Positions 17,845 through 27,157 of a DNA stretch of 64,000 nucleotides are shown in pieces. The position numbers and the translations under genes were made by a program. How positions within the stretch are numbered: position 1 is the stretch's first letter; every line of letters begins with the position of its first letter. The DNA is from Subtercola lobariae (GTDB lineage Bacteria; Actinomycetota; Actinomycetes; Actinomycetales; Microbacteriaceae), in contig NZ_BMGP01000007.1 in assembly GCF_014640255.1 (NCBI RefSeq), positions 176,699-240,698 on the forward strand, in the 5' to 3' direction. Below the pieces are notes generated by a model, which was given only the letters and a program-made list of their open reading frames with translations, searched no databases and was not told the DNA's origin.

Positions 17845-18288
17845 CTACACCACGAGGTCGTAGGTGACCCATGCCGTACGGTTCGCGAGCTTGTTATAGA
17901 GGTGCTGTGCCGTCTCGTTGTTCTCGTCGGTGATCCAGCGCACGACCCCGAGGTGACGTTCGGCAGCAATGTTCTTCACCTCGGTGATCAACGCCGCGCC
18001 GACACCCGAGTTACGGGCATCCGGATCGACGAACAGATCATCGAGGTACAGCCCACGCTCACCGGCGAGGGGCCGTGCGAATTCGCGAATGTGCGCCACG
18101 CCCACGAGCTTGCCGTCGTCTTCGGCAACGAGTGCCTCAGTCTCGTGGTTCGGGTCGATGAGCCAGCTCCACACGAGCACTGCTCGGTCGCCCTCGAGTT
18201 CGGTTTCGTAGAACTTGCCGTAGGCAACGTAAAGGTCGTACCACGGAAAAAAGTCGTGGTCGGTGATAGGCCTGACTGTCAACGCCAT
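17845..18288 (-). CDS. GNAT-family N-acetyltransferase
   Basis: 147 residues from ATG 18288. An upstream AAGAAAGG supports this start; the frame is open further but runs into the valS 3' end. The GNAT core is visible: TVRPITDHDFFPWYDLY (strand 1, helix 1), LVGVAHIREF, then LYLDDLFVDPDARNSGVGAALI, which carries the acetyl-CoA-binding R/Q-x-x-G-x-G/A-like loop (RNSGVGAA), and the terminal NNETAQHLYNKL. The substrate cannot be predicted. It lies 82 nt downstream of valS. Confidence 0.88.
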   Translation of the reverse strand: MALTVRPITDHDFFPWYDLYVAYGKFYETELEGDRAVLVWSWLIDPNHETEALVAEDDGKLVGVAHIREFARPLAGERGLYLDDLFVDPDARNSGVGAALITEVKNIAAERHLGVVRWITDENNETAQHLYNKLANRTAWVTYDLVV

Positions 18289-18370
18289 CGTTGTGTGCCT
18301 TTCTTGTGTCGCCGCTTCGTGAGTAGTACTGGTGGTGCCGGTTGTCACTTCGTCAGTCTCTGCAGAAGTT

Positions 18371-21049
18371 TCACTCGACACTACCCGTTTCGAGCACGAT
18401 TTCACGCACGGCCAATTCGTCTGCTTCAACGAAATACAACGCGGCGATCTTGCCGACCTCGCGCAGGTCGTCAGCCGCCAACTCGAGCTCGGCGATAGCG
18501 GCTGTCGGGCCTTCGATGGTCGCAGACGATACGGGCGCCTTCTGAGACACCTTCGCGTCTGTCTTCGCGCGACGGATGCCCACGAGAGCCTGACCGGCGA
18601 GCCCGAGCAGGGTCTCGTGTGCCGGGAGGGCTGGCCGGGCATCCGGAGCAAAAGCCGCACCACTGCCGTCGATGACCCCCGTGGGCCAGGCCGCGGTGTG
18701 AATGGACTCGCTATCGCCGTGGCTCCACGACCACACCTCTTCGGTGGCGAACGGAATGAACGGGGCGAGCAGGCGCAACAGCACGTCGATGGCGGCCTGC
18801 AGTGCGATCACCGCAGAGGCTTTGGCCGCCGCATCTGACGAGGCGCTGTAGGCGCGCTCTTTGACGAGCTCGAGGTAGTCGTCGCAGAACGTCCAGAAGA
18901 AGCTCTCGATGGCTTCGAGCGCTCGCGCATGGTCGTAGGCCTCGAGGGCGGTCGTTGCCGTGGTGATGACCTCTTCGAGTTTGCTCAGCATGCTGAGGTC
19001 GAGCGGGTGCGTCACGGCGAAGGCGCCGCCGGCCGGCGCTTCGGGCAGCGTGAACGAGTACACGAACTTCGCCGCGTTCAGCACCTTGATGGCCAGGCGC
19101 CGGCCGATCTTGATCTGGGTGGGGTTCTGCGGGTCGAAGGCGGCGTCTGTGCCGAGCCGGCTCGAAGCCGCCCAGTACCGCACGGCGTCGGAGCCATGGG
19201 TCTCGAGCACGTCTGACGGCGTGACGACGTTGCCCTTCGACTTCGACATCTTTTTGCGGTCGGGGTCGACGATGAAGCCCGAGAGCGCCGTGTTCTGCCA
19301 GGGCGTGCGGCCGTCTTCGAGGGCTGAGCGCAGCAAGGTGGAGAAGAGCCAGGTGCGAATGATGTCTTGGCCCTGCGGGCGCAGGTCGTAGGGAGCGACG
19401 AGCTGCCAGAGCTCGTCGTCGCGCTCCCAGCCGCCGGCGAGCTGCGGGGTGAGCGACGAGGTCGCCCAGGTGTCCATCACGTCGAGCTCGCCGATGAAAC
19501 CGCCGGGCGTGTTGCGCTCGGTCTCGTCGAACCCTGGCGCGGCATCGGTCGACGGGTCGACAGGCAGTGACGCCTCAGACGCGACGATCAGCTCGTCGAA
19601 GCGCGGGTTGCCGTCGGCATCGAGCGGGTACCACACGGGAATCGGTACACCGAAGAAGCGCTGGCGCGAAATGAGCCAGTCGCCGGTGAGGCCGTTCACC
19701 CAGTTGTCGTACCTCACCTTCATGAAGCTCGGGTGCCAGTCGAGTTCGGCGCCCATCTCGAGCAGTCGCGCTCGCAGCACTTCATCGCGCGCGCCATTAC
19801 GGATGTACCACTGCCTCGTCGACACGATCTCGAGCGGCTTGTCGCCCTTTTCGAAGAACTTGACCGGGTGGATGATCGGTTTCGGGTCACCGATCAGTTC
19901 ACCCGAATCGCGCAGCAGTTCGACGATCGCCTGCTTGGCCGAGAACACCGTCTTACCGGCGATCGCCGAGTAGGCGTTGATGCCGGTCTCGGTGGTGATG
20001 ACGTCGGGCGCCTCGCTGATGATGCGGCCGTCGAAACCGATGATGGCGCGGTTCGGCAGGTCGAGGTCGCGCCACCAGATCACATCGGTGAGGTCGCCGA
20101 ATGTGCAGATCATCGCGATGCCCGATCCCTTATCGGCCTGCGCGAGGTGGTGCGCCACAACGGGCACCTCGACGCCGAACAGGGGAGTGGTGACGGTCGT
20201 GCCGAAGAGCGGCTGGTAGCGCTCGTCATCGGGATGCGCGACCAGTGCGACGCACGCGGCGAGCAACTCGGGGCGGGTGGTCTCGATAAAGATGTCGGCG
20301 CTTGCTGTCGCGTCGTCGCTCGCGCCGAATCCGTGGCGGTGAAAAGCAAGGCGGTGATAGGCGCCGGGCTGGTCTTTGTCTTCAAGCTCGGCTTGCGCCA
20401 CGGCGGTGCGGAACGTGACATCCCACAGCGTCGGCGCCTGCGCCTGGTAGGCCTCGCCGCGGTTCACGTTACGCACGAAGGCGAGCTGGGATGCTCGAAT
20501 CGACGAGTCGGCGATGGTGCGGTAGGTCTGGCCCCAGTCGACGCTCAGGCCCAGCCGGTGAAAGAGCGTCTCGAACTGCTTCTCGTCTTCGACGGTCAGG
20601 CGCTCGCAGAGCTCGATGAAGTTGCGCCTCGAGATCGGCTTCTGGTCGGCCGCCTTTGAGCTCTTGTTGTCGCCGCCCTCGAACGGCGGCTCGAACGTGT
20701 CGTCGTAAGGCAGCGTCGGGTCGCAACGCACGGCGTAGTAGTTCTGTACGCGACGCTCGGTCGGCAGGCCGTTGTCATCCCACCCCATCGGGTAGAACAC
20801 CTTCTTGCCCCGCATGCGCTGAAATCGGGCGATGAGGTCGGTGTGCGTGAACGAGAACACGTGCCCGATGTGCAGAGAACCGGATGCCGTGGGCGGAGGT
20901 GTATCGATCGAGTACACATCGGCGCGCCCCGCCAGCTCCCCGTTCGCGAGCGCACGGTCGAAGCGGTACGTGCCGCGCTCGCTCCACAACTCATCCCATT
21001 TGCCTTCGAGGCCTTCGAGCGCTGGTTTGTCGGGAACGATAGCGGTCAT
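18371..21049 (-). CDS. valS: Valyl-tRNA synthetase
   Basis: 892 residues. ATG 21049 is preferred over ATG 21067 because GGAGG sits 7 nt upstream. It charges tRNA-Val. The class I HIGH motif is in ASGSLHIGHVFSFTHTD near residue 58, KMSKS in KKMSKSKGNVVTPSD near 597, and the editing domain lies between. The C-terminal anticodon-binding and coiled-coil parts are present. Upstream, a TAGAAT -10 box (minus strand, 21118..21113) would give a leader of about 55 nt with a GGCACC/GGTGCC hairpin (21074-21093). No T-box core is present. Confidence 0.96.
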   Translation of the reverse strand: MTAIVPDKPALEGLEGKWDELWSERGTYRFDRALANGELAGRADVYSIDTPPPTASGSLHIGHVFSFTHTDLIARFQRMRGKKVFYPMGWDDNGLPTERRVQNYYAVRCDPTLPYDDTFEPPFEGGDNKSSKAADQKPISRRNFIELCERLTVEDEKQFETLFHRLGLSVDWGQTYRTIADSSIRASQLAFVRNVNRGEAYQAQAPTLWDVTFRTAVAQAELEDKDQPGAYHRLAFHRHGFGASDDATASADIFIETTRPELLAACVALVAHPDDERYQPLFGTTVTTPLFGVEVPVVAHHLAQADKGSGIAMICTFGDLTDVIWWRDLDLPNRAIIGFDGRIISEAPDVITTETGINAYSAIAGKTVFSAKQAIVELLRDSGELIGDPKPIIHPVKFFEKGDKPLEIVSTRQWYIRNGARDEVLRARLLEMGAELDWHPSFMKVRYDNWVNGLTGDWLISRQRFFGVPIPVWYPLDADGNPRFDELIVASEASLPVDPSTDAAPGFDETERNTPGGFIGELDVMDTWATSSLTPQLAGGWERDDELWQLVAPYDLRPQGQDIIRTWLFSTLLRSALEDGRTPWQNTALSGFIVDPDRKKMSKSKGNVVTPSDVLETHGSDAVRYWAASSRLGTDAAFDPQNPTQIKIGRRLAIKVLNAAKFVYSFTLPEAPAGGAFAVTHPLDLSMLSKLEEVITTATTALEAYDHARALEAIESFFWTFCDDYLELVKERAYSASSDAAAKASAVIALQAAIDVLLRLLAPFIPFATEEVWSWSHGDSESIHTAAWPTGVIDGSGAAFAPDARPALPAHETLLGLAGQALVGIRRAKTDAKVSQKAPVSSATIEGPTAAIAELELAADDLREVGKIAALYFVEADELAVREIVLETGSVE

Positions 21050-21161
21050 GGTGAAGCCTCCAGGCATATAGGCGGCACCGAGTCAAAGGTGCCTGATTGT
21101 GTTGGTAGCCCCATTCTATCCCGCGAGGCTCATCGCCCCCGCAGCGCTGCCCGCGCACGCG

Positions 21162-21199
21162 AGAAGGCCGACACCCTCGCCCGCGAGTGTCGGCCTTCT
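21162..21199 (-). terminator. Terminator hairpin downstream of pckG
   Basis: AGAAGGCCGACAC (21162-21174) is perfectly complementary to GTGTCGGCCTTCT (21187-21199), a 13-bp stem with a 12-nt loop, beginning 13 nt after the pckG stop codon. No T-tract follows on the minus strand. Confidence 0.65.
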
Positions 21200-21211
21200 G
21201 TGCGAGATGCG

Positions 21212-23134
21212 CTAGCTGGGGAGCTTGGCGAGCCCCGCGCGCAACTTGTTCAGTTCGCTGTAGAGGGCCGCGGGCATCCGGTCGTCGCCGAGTGAACCGA
21301 AGTAGCGTTCGGTCTCGTCGGCCTCAGCGACCCAGGCCTGCTTGTCGACGCCGAGCAGGGTCTGCAGGTCGTCTTCGGTGACATCGGTGCGTTCGATGTT
21401 GAACTCGTGTACCAGGGGCAGACCGCCGATGGGGGTCTGCCGGGCGGCTACTTCGCCTTCGAGGCGGCGGATGATCCACTCGACCACACGCGAGTTCTCG
21501 GCGAATCCGGGCCACATGAACTTGCCCTCGTCGTTTTTACGAAACCAGTTGACCTGGAAGATGGGAGGAGCGTCCGCGCCCAACGTCTCGCCCATGTCGA
21601 GCCAGTGCTGAAAGTAGTCGGCCATGTTGTAGCCGACGAACGGCAGCATGGCGAACGGGTCGTGGCGTAGTTGGCCGACGGCGCCGGTTGCGGCAGCCGT
21701 GGTCTCCGACGCCATGGTGGCGCCCACAAAAACGCCGTGCGACCAGCTCTTCGCCTGAGCGACGAGCGGAACGGTCGAGGGGCGGCGGCCGCCGAACAAG
21801 ATCGCGTCGATCTCGACGCCTGCCGGGTCGTCCCACTCGGGGGCGATCGACGGGCACTGGTCGGCGGTGACAGTGAACCGGGCGTTCGGGTGAGCGGCCG
21901 GAGTCTTCGAGTCGGGGGTCCAGTCGTTGCCCTGCCAGTCGATGAGGTGCGTCGGCGGGTTCGGGGTGAGCCCCTCCCACCAGACGTCTCCGTCGTCGCG
22001 AAGGGCGACGTTCGTGAAGATGGTGTTGCCCCACATGGTGTCGACTGCGGTCTGGTTGGTGACGATTCCGGTGCCGGGGGCGACGCCGAAGAAGCCGCGC
22101 TCGGGGTTGATCGCACGCAGCTTGCCGTTGGGGCCGGGGCGCATCCAGGCGATGTCGTCGCCGATGGTCTCGACCTTCCAGCCCGGGATGGTCGGCTTCA
22201 GCATCGCGAGGTTGGTCTTGCCGCACGCCGAGGGGAACGCCGCTGCGAGGTGGTAGACGTGCTGCTCGGGTGACGTGACCTTGATGAGCAGCATGTGCTC
22301 GGCCATCCAGCCCTCATCGCGGGCCATGACCGACGCGATGCGCAGGGCGAAGCACTTCTTGCCGAGCAGGGCGTTTCCGCCGTAACCCGAACCGAACGAC
22401 CAGATCTCGCGGGTGTCGGGAAAGTGCGAGATGTATTTGGTGGGGTTGTGCGGCCAGGCGACGTCTTCGGTGACGTTGCCCGCGGCATCCACCAGCGGTG
22501 CACCGACGCTGTGCAGTGCGGGAACCCACTCGGTGTCATCGGTGATGAGGTTCAGCACAGGGGTGCCGATGCGTGTCATCAACGCCATGCTGATGACGAC
22601 GTAGGGCGAGTCAGTCAGCTGAACGCCGACCTGCGAGAGCGCGCCGCCGACGGGGCCCATGGAGAACGGCACCACGTACATGGTGCGGCCGCGCATGCTG
22701 CCTTCGAAGAGTGACAGCATTTCGGCTTTCATCTCGGCAGGCTCGCGCCAGTTGTTGGTCTGGCCGGCGTCGACCTCTTCGGCCGAGCAGATGAAGGTGC
22801 GATCTTCGACACGTGCCACATCGGCAGGGTCACTGCGGGCCAAGAAGCTGTTCGGACGCCACTCAGGGTTGAGGCGAATGAGGGTGCCTTGCGAGATCAT
22901 CAGCTTCGTCAGCTGATCCCACTCGGCACGGGAGCCGTCGCACCAGACGATCTCGTCGGGCTGAGTGAGGCGGGCCACGTCTGAGACCCAGGCGGCGATG
23001 CCGGCATCGATGCGCAGCGCAGGGCCACCTGAGGCCGCGGCGGTCTCGTCGGCTTCGACGAGGCGCAGGCTGGCCGGTTTGATGACGGCGGGGTCGTTGG
23101 CTGGGTCTGGCAGTGAACTCTCGAGGATGCTCAT
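21212..23134 (-). CDS. pckG: Phosphoenolpyruvate carboxykinase (GTP)
   Basis: 640 residues, ATG 23134 with AAGGAG upstream. It converts oxaloacetate to PEP in gluconeogenesis. GTP-type features are the N-terminal lid/substrate segment with [13 protein letters not shown], the kinase-1a P-loop [14 protein letters not shown] near residues 298-311, the kinase-2 motif GDDIAWM, and [13 protein letters not shown]. The C-terminal [15 protein letters not shown] also fits. It is divergent from the RamB-like regulator, with 121 nt between the start codons, so shared control is likely. Confidence 0.97.
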   Translation of the reverse strand: MSILESSLPDPANDPAVIKPASLRLVEADETAAASGGPALRIDAGIAAWVSDVARLTQPDEIVWCDGSRAEWDQLTKLMISQGTLIRLNPEWRPNSFLARSDPADVARVEDRTFICSAEEVDAGQTNNWREPAEMKAEMLSLFEGSMRGRTMYVVPFSMGPVGGALSQVGVQLTDSPYVVISMALMTRIGTPVLNLITDDTEWVPALHSVGAPLVDAAGNVTEDVAWPHNPTKYISHFPDTREIWSFGSGYGGNALLGKKCFALRIASVMARDEGWMAEHMLLIKVTSPEQHVYHLAAAFPSACGKTNLAMLKPTIPGWKVETIGDDIAWMRPGPNGKLRAINPERGFFGVAPGTGIVTNQTAVDTMWGNTIFTNVALRDDGDVWWEGLTPNPPTHLIDWQGNDWTPDSKTPAAHPNARFTVTADQCPSIAPEWDDPAGVEIDAILFGGRRPSTVPLVAQAKSWSHGVFVGATMASETTAAATGAVGQLRHDPFAMLPFVGYNMADYFQHWLDMGETLGADAPPIFQVNWFRKNDEGKFMWPGFAENSRVVEWIIRRLEGEVAARQTPIGGLPLVHEFNIERTDVTEDDLQTLLGVDKQAWVAEADETERYFGSLGDDRMPAALYSELNKLRAGLAKLPS

Positions 23135-23255
23135 CGTGGCTCCTTGGCGTCGATTTCGTAAGTATTTTCGTGGTCTTCTTCTACTGTGCGGCCAATTTGC
23201 GGTACATTCTTGATTGTTCGCGCGAAAGAATCACCCTTTTTTACAGGAAGCAAAG
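23135..23255. promoter_or_regulatory. Divergent pckG / RamB-like intergenic control region
   Basis: 121 nt, distinctly AT-richer than the flanking genes. It contains CAATTTGCGGTACA and several TTTGC/TTCG-type words similar in character to RamB operators of corynebacteria (AAAGTTTGCAAA-like). I could not define an exact operator or promoter by eye. Confidence 0.4.
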
Positions 23256-24701
23256 ATGCCAGTGTCTACCTCCACCGATCTCATCACCCTAGGCCGTCGC
23301 ATCCGGCACTTTCGAAAGATCGCCGATCTCACCCTCGACCAGCTGGGCGACAAGGTGGGCGTGGTCGGCAGCCAGCTCTCGCTCATCGAGAACGGCCGCC
23401 GCGAGCCGAAGTTCTCTTTGCTGCAGTCTCTGTCGACTGAGCTGAATGTGCCGCTCGCTGAGTTGCTCAGTGAAGAGGCTCCGGATGCCCGTACCGCGCT
23501 AGAGATCGAACTCGCACGCGCTCAGACCGGCGACCTCTATGCCTCGCTCGGTCTGCCCAAAGTGCCGGCCAGTCGCAATTTGCCCCAAGAGACCCTGGAG
23601 TCTCTTGTCGGCCTGCACCGCGAACTCATCCGCCGCGCCACGGAATCCATCGCCACCCCCGAAGAGGCCCGCCGCGCCAACACCGAACTGCGCGAGAACA
23701 TGCGCGAGCGCGACAACTACCTGCCCGACCTCGAGAAGGTCGTCGAGCAGACCCTCGCCCGAGTCGGCCACCAGGGCGGCGCGCTCAGTCACCGCACGGT
23801 GAGCCTGCTCGCCGAAGACCTCGGGTTCAGTCTCATTCACGTGAACGATCTGCCGCACTCTGCGCGCTCGGTCACCGACCTGGCGAGCGGGCGCATCTAC
23901 TTGCCGCCGGCATCCATTCCCGGCGGGCACGGCCTGCGTTCGATGGCTCTGCAGGCGATGGCGCACCGGGTACTCGGCCACCAGCCGCCGAGCAACTACG
24001 CCGAGTTCTTGCGTCAGCGGCTCGAGATCAACTACTTCGCGGCCGCGTCGCTCATGCCGCAGACCGCGTCGGTGAAGTTTCTGGCGGCCGCCAAGGCGCG
24101 CCGAGATCTCTCGGTTGAAGACTTTCGAGATGCGTTCGGTGTTACGCACGAGGCGGCGGCGCTGCGGATGACCAACCTCGCCACCTCGCACTTGGGCATC
24201 GACGTGCATTTCTTGCGCCTCACCGACGACGGGGCCATTCAAAAGGCCTACGAGAACGATGGGCTGCCGCTGCCGCACGACGTGACGGGAGCCGTGGAGG
24301 GTCAGTTCGTCTGCCGCAACTGGGCCGCGCGCATCGCTTTAACCCGAACGAACCGGTCGACGGAGTTCTACCAGTACACCGACACCCCAAGCGGCACGTT
24401 CTGGTGCGCCACGCAGACGGGCACGACCGCCGCGGGCGAGTTCTCCATCAGCTTCGGCACGTCGTTCGCCGACGCGAAGTGGTTTCGCGGGCGCGACACC
24501 GAGAAGCGCGCGCTGTCGCGCTGCCCCGACGAGTCGTGCTGCAAGCGCCCGCCGAACGACCTCGTCGACCGCTGGTCGTCGAGCGCCTGGCCGAGCGCCC
24601 GCCTGCACGCGCAAGTTTTGTCGCCCCTGCCTTCGGGCACGTTCCCCGGGGTCGACGACCGCGAGGTGTACGAGTTTCTCGAGGCGCACGCCGCCTCCTA
24701 G
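23256..24701 (+). CDS. RamB-like XRE regulator of acetate/propionate or carbon metabolism
   Basis: 481 residues from ATG 23256, preceded by AGGAAG. Domains: XRE helix-turn-helix (residues about 12-70, LTLDQLGDKVGVVGSQLSLIENG), an IrrE/ImmA-like central region (about 150-300, with MALQAMAHRVLGHQPPSNYAE), and a C-terminal short-chain fatty-acyl regulator domain rich in Cys and Trp (CRNWAA, FWCATQTG, LSRCPDESCCKRPP). Proteins of this architecture (RamB in Corynebacterium, PrpR/RamB in Mycobacterium) control acetate, propionate and glyoxylate genes and sense acyl-CoA state. Divergence from pckG suggests control of the PEP-pyruvate-oxaloacetate node. The exact effector is not known here. Confidence 0.85.
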   Translation: MPVSTSTDLITLGRRIRHFRKIADLTLDQLGDKVGVVGSQLSLIENGRREPKFSLLQSLSTELNVPLAELLSEEAPDARTALEIELARAQTGDLYASLGLPKVPASRNLPQETLESLVGLHRELIRRATESIATPEEARRANTELRENMRERDNYLPDLEKVVEQTLARVGHQGGALSHRTVSLLAEDLGFSLIHVNDLPHSARSVTDLASGRIYLPPASIPGGHGLRSMALQAMAHRVLGHQPPSNYAEFLRQRLEINYFAAASLMPQTASVKFLAAAKARRDLSVEDFRDAFGVTHEAAALRMTNLATSHLGIDVHFLRLTDDGAIQKAYENDGLPLPHDVTGAVEGQFVCRNWAARIALTRTNRSTEFYQYTDTPSGTFWCATQTGTTAAGEFSISFGTSFADAKWFRGRDTEKRALSRCPDESCCKRPPNDLVDRWSSSAWPSARLHAQVLSPLPSGTFPGVDDREVYEFLEAHAAS

Positions 24702-24756
24702 CCCGCGCGCGGACGCGGGGCGCGGGGCGCGGGGCGCTGGCGCGCCGGCGCGCCGA

Positions 24757-24804
24757 TTGACGCAAAGGCGCCTTCTGGCGCCGCTGAGGGCGCTTTTGGG
24801 TCAA
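24757..24804. terminator. Imperfect long inverted repeat between convergent genes
   Basis: Positions 24757-24772 and 24789-24804 form a 16-bp stem with two mismatches (TTGAC.CAAA.GCGCC), and GGCGCC-TTCT-GGCGCC is nested inside. It lies between the RamB-like gene and tetR, which converge, and probably terminates both. Confidence 0.6.
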
Positions 24805-24814
24805 ACGGAGTGCG

Positions 24815-25453
24815 TTACAGCGAGGGCGCCGCGGGGTGCAGCGCGGAGCGCGGCGCGAAGGCGGTGAGCAGCGGCGCTGTGGCGGCGGTGACGTAGGGCT
24901 CGAGAGAGCCGCGGGCCGTGCCCGCAGCGGCCCATTCCTGCGCTGCGGCAACGAGGGCGCCCGTCAGTGAGTAGGCGATGGTGCGCGGTAGCGTCGAGGC
25001 GGGGTCGAGCCCGAGACGCACTCCGGCGAAGGTGGCGAGGATGCCCGCCCACTGCGAGAAGCGTGCGAGTGCTGAGGCCTGCACCTCAGGGGCCGACCCG
25101 ATGAGGGCGTACTGCGTCAGTATCCAGGGCACCCGCGAGGGGCCGAACTCGCGGGTGACCGATGCCAGGGCGGCGCCCATCGCGGGCAGTGGCCGGGCAT
25201 CCGGAGCCTGATCGGCAAGGGCGTCGCTGAGCTGCTGCACGGCGCCGTCGACGTCGACCCAGAACACGTCGCTCTTGCCCTGAAAGTAGTTGAAGAAGGT
25301 CGAGCGACCGACCCCCGCGCGCTGGGTGATCTGCTCGATGGTGGTCTTGGCGTAGGTGTTCTCGAGAAAGAGCTCGAAGGCGGCGTCTTCGAGAAGTTCG
25401 CGTGAGGATGATCGGGGGCGCCCTCGCCCGGGTTTCTGAGCCTGTTCGACCAT
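24815..25453 (-). CDS. TetR-family transcriptional regulator
   Basis: 212 residues from ATG 25453. The N-terminal DNA-binding domain is clear: RELLEDAAFELFLENTYAKT, then TTIEQITQRAGVGRSTFFNY with the recognition helix, and FQGKSDVFW. The ligand domain is Ala/Leu-rich and has no recognisable signature. It follows the secreted repeat protein on the same strand by about 130 nt. No target gene is evident; the divergent arrangement usual for TetR regulators is absent here. Confidence 0.88.
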   Translation of the reverse strand: MVEQAQKPGRGRPRSSSRELLEDAAFELFLENTYAKTTIEQITQRAGVGRSTFFNYFQGKSDVFWVDVDGAVQQLSDALADQAPDARPLPAMGAALASVTREFGPSRVPWILTQYALIGSAPEVQASALARFSQWAGILATFAGVRLGLDPASTLPRTIAYSLTGALVAAAQEWAAAGTARGSLEPYVTAATAPLLTAFAPRSALHPAAPSL

Positions 25454-25581
25454 GAGTCAACCCTACTGATCGCCGCTCGTCTTCTGGCGGTGACCGCACG
25501 GGCGCTCGGTGACTGCCCTGCGCTAGTGAGGTCATCTGTGCACGGTGATGCACCGATTCGCAGAGTCTCGTCGCGTTGTAG

Positions 25582-26772
25582 TCACGAGGTGAGCAGGTTG
25601 ATGACCCGGGTGTTGTTGCCTGGGTTGTTGTCGCCACCGGAGTCGCTGTCGATCGTGCTCGACAGAATGACCGGGAACAGGGTCGCGGTGGTCCACTCTG
25701 GGTAGGTGATCGTGACAGGGTTCGACGAGCCGCTGGCCGCAACTGCGAGCGAGTAGGTCAGCACGTAGTTGTCGGGGTCGCTGTCGAAGTCGACGCTCCA
25801 ACCGACTCCGGTGACCGAGATACCACCCCCGCCGTCTTCAGCGTGCTTACGTACCCTGACCACCGTACCCGGCTCGCTGGCGTGGGTTTGAATGTTCGCG
25901 ACGGTCACGGTGTAGGCCACGACCGTGGGAGTGCCGTGCTTCACGGTGGTGGGGGTGACGCTTGCGAGGGGAACAAGGTCGATGAAGGCGGAGATCTGTT
26001 TGATCGTCGAAGTCACCGAATTGTTCGTGGCGTTCGTGTCGCCACCCGAGCCGGGTTCGATTGAAGCGCTGAGTTCGAGATCGCTGCCGGCCGTCGTAAC
26101 CGCGACGTACAGCACGGTCAATTCGGGCGAAATGGTACCCGCTGCAATCGGCTTGCTGTAGGTGGCAAGATAGTTGAGAGGGTCAGTCGTGGTGTCCATC
26201 AGCCAGTCTGGCCCGACATAGAGCATTCCACCGGCATCGGCTGCCGTGTTCTTCGCGATCTTCACGACGATGGGAGCCGTGCTATCTGTCGACGAGGTGT
26301 TCGACACTGTCAGTTGGTAGTTGATTGGTGTGGGAATGGTGTCTCGTACGATCGCGACGCTGACCTTCGACGAGAGCGCCAAATCGATTGGGTCGGTCGG
26401 CGTGGGCGTAGCTGTCGGAGTGCTGACGGGCGTTGGAGGTGTCGTTGCGCTCGGCAGCGGGGTCGGGGTGGCCGTCTGCGAACCGGTGACCAACGGCGAG
26501 CCCTGGCCGGCCGCGCCGGAACCGCCGCCGCCGTGAGCAGAGCCACTCTGCCCGTTGCACGTAGCCTGCGCCGAAGCGCGAGCGGGTTGCGGAGCAATGC
26601 TGCCGGCCAGCAGCGCCGCCGCGACGAGAATGCAGACGAGGCCTGCTCCGGCGGCCCCGCGCCGAACCTGAAGTCGAACGACCAGCCATGCAACGAGACC
26701 TAACCCGATGGCGCTGGTGCCGAGAACGAGCCAGCCCGCGACAGACAGCCCGGTACTTGCCAAACAATCCAT
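25582..26772 (-). CDS. Secreted/anchored protein with two CARDB/DUF11-like beta repeats and an N-terminal LAxTG-like segment
   Basis: 396 residues from ATG 26772, chosen because GGAG lies 8 nt upstream. The N-terminus is unusual: LASTG, a hydrophobic stretch and RLQVRRG resemble a sortase sorting signal, which normally sits at the C-terminus. A second hydrophobic segment follows (about 42-60), ending in a signal-peptidase-like ARASA. After a Gly/Ser/Pro/Thr linker (TPTATPTPTDP) come two related beta-sandwich repeats of about 130 residues, each closing with SGGD-x-N-x-x-NN. It is an extracytoplasmic protein of unknown role. Confidence 0.72.
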   Translation of the reverse strand: MDCLASTGLSVAGWLVLGTSAIGLGLVAWLVVRLQVRRGAAGAGLVCILVAAALLAGSIAPQPARASAQATCNGQSGSAHGGGGSGAAGQGSPLVTGSQTATPTPLPSATTPPTPVSTPTATPTPTDPIDLALSSKVSVAIVRDTIPTPINYQLTVSNTSSTDSTAPIVVKIAKNTAADAGGMLYVGPDWLMDTTTDPLNYLATYSKPIAAGTISPELTVLYVAVTTAGSDLELSASIEPGSGGDTNATNNSVTSTIKQISAFIDLVPLASVTPTTVKHGTPTVVAYTVTVANIQTHASEPGTVVRVRKHAEDGGGGISVTGVGWSVDFDSDPDNYVLTYSLAVAASGSSNPVTITYPEWTTATLFPVILSSTIDSDSGGDNNPGNNTRVINLLTS

Positions 26773-26906
26773 CGATAGACTCCACATAAATGATGAAAAC
26801 TCATACTGAGATGTCATCACATTACGATATTGAGTCGCGGTGGTCAAGCGGGCGAGAAGTCGAGAGAACGACGCGATCACCCGCCGCAGGTGCGTGTGGT
26901 GCAGTG

Positions 26907-26912
26907 TAAGAT
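26907..26912 (+). promoter_or_regulatory. -10 box for the ileS T-box transcript
   Basis: TAAGAT lies about 15-20 nt before stem I of the T-box; transcription would start near 26919. No good -35 hexamer is visible. Confidence 0.45.
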
Positions 26913-26918
26913 TGCTAC

Positions 26919-27156
26919 CAGAAGACTATGAGCCGGTTATCACCGGGGAGTCGCCGGAAGAACGGTTTCGTCTCACAGCGAAACTCAGTAGAACCGGCCG
27001 GGTCTGGCCCGTCACAGCCAAAGAACAAGCGATTCGCCACGGCCCGATGTGGGCTTGGGTGAATAAGCGGGGTGGTACCGCGCTGAACGAGACGAGTGAA
27101 CGTCTCGCCGGCGTCCTCGTGGAAGAGGCAACAGCGATTCGGCCTTCCAGGAGCAC
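26919..27156 (+). promoter_or_regulatory. T-box riboswitch controlling ileS (translational, short stem I)
   Basis: The invariant T-box core GGGTGGTACCGCG is at 27070-27082. The short stem I around CCGGTT-ATC-ACCGG places the isoleucine specifier codon ATC at 26939-26941, which matches the downstream gene. A GAGACG/CGTCTC hairpin (27090-27107) and the AGGAG ribosome site just before ATG 27158 follow, with no T-tract terminator. This is the actinobacterial type, in which uncharged tRNA-Ile frees the ribosome binding site rather than preventing termination. Confidence 0.92.
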
Positions 27157-27157
27157 A

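Noticed and set aside
21050-21160. T-box in the valS leader
   Set aside because: There is a GGCACC/GGTGCC hairpin but no GGTGG-ACCGCG core and no valine specifier loop.
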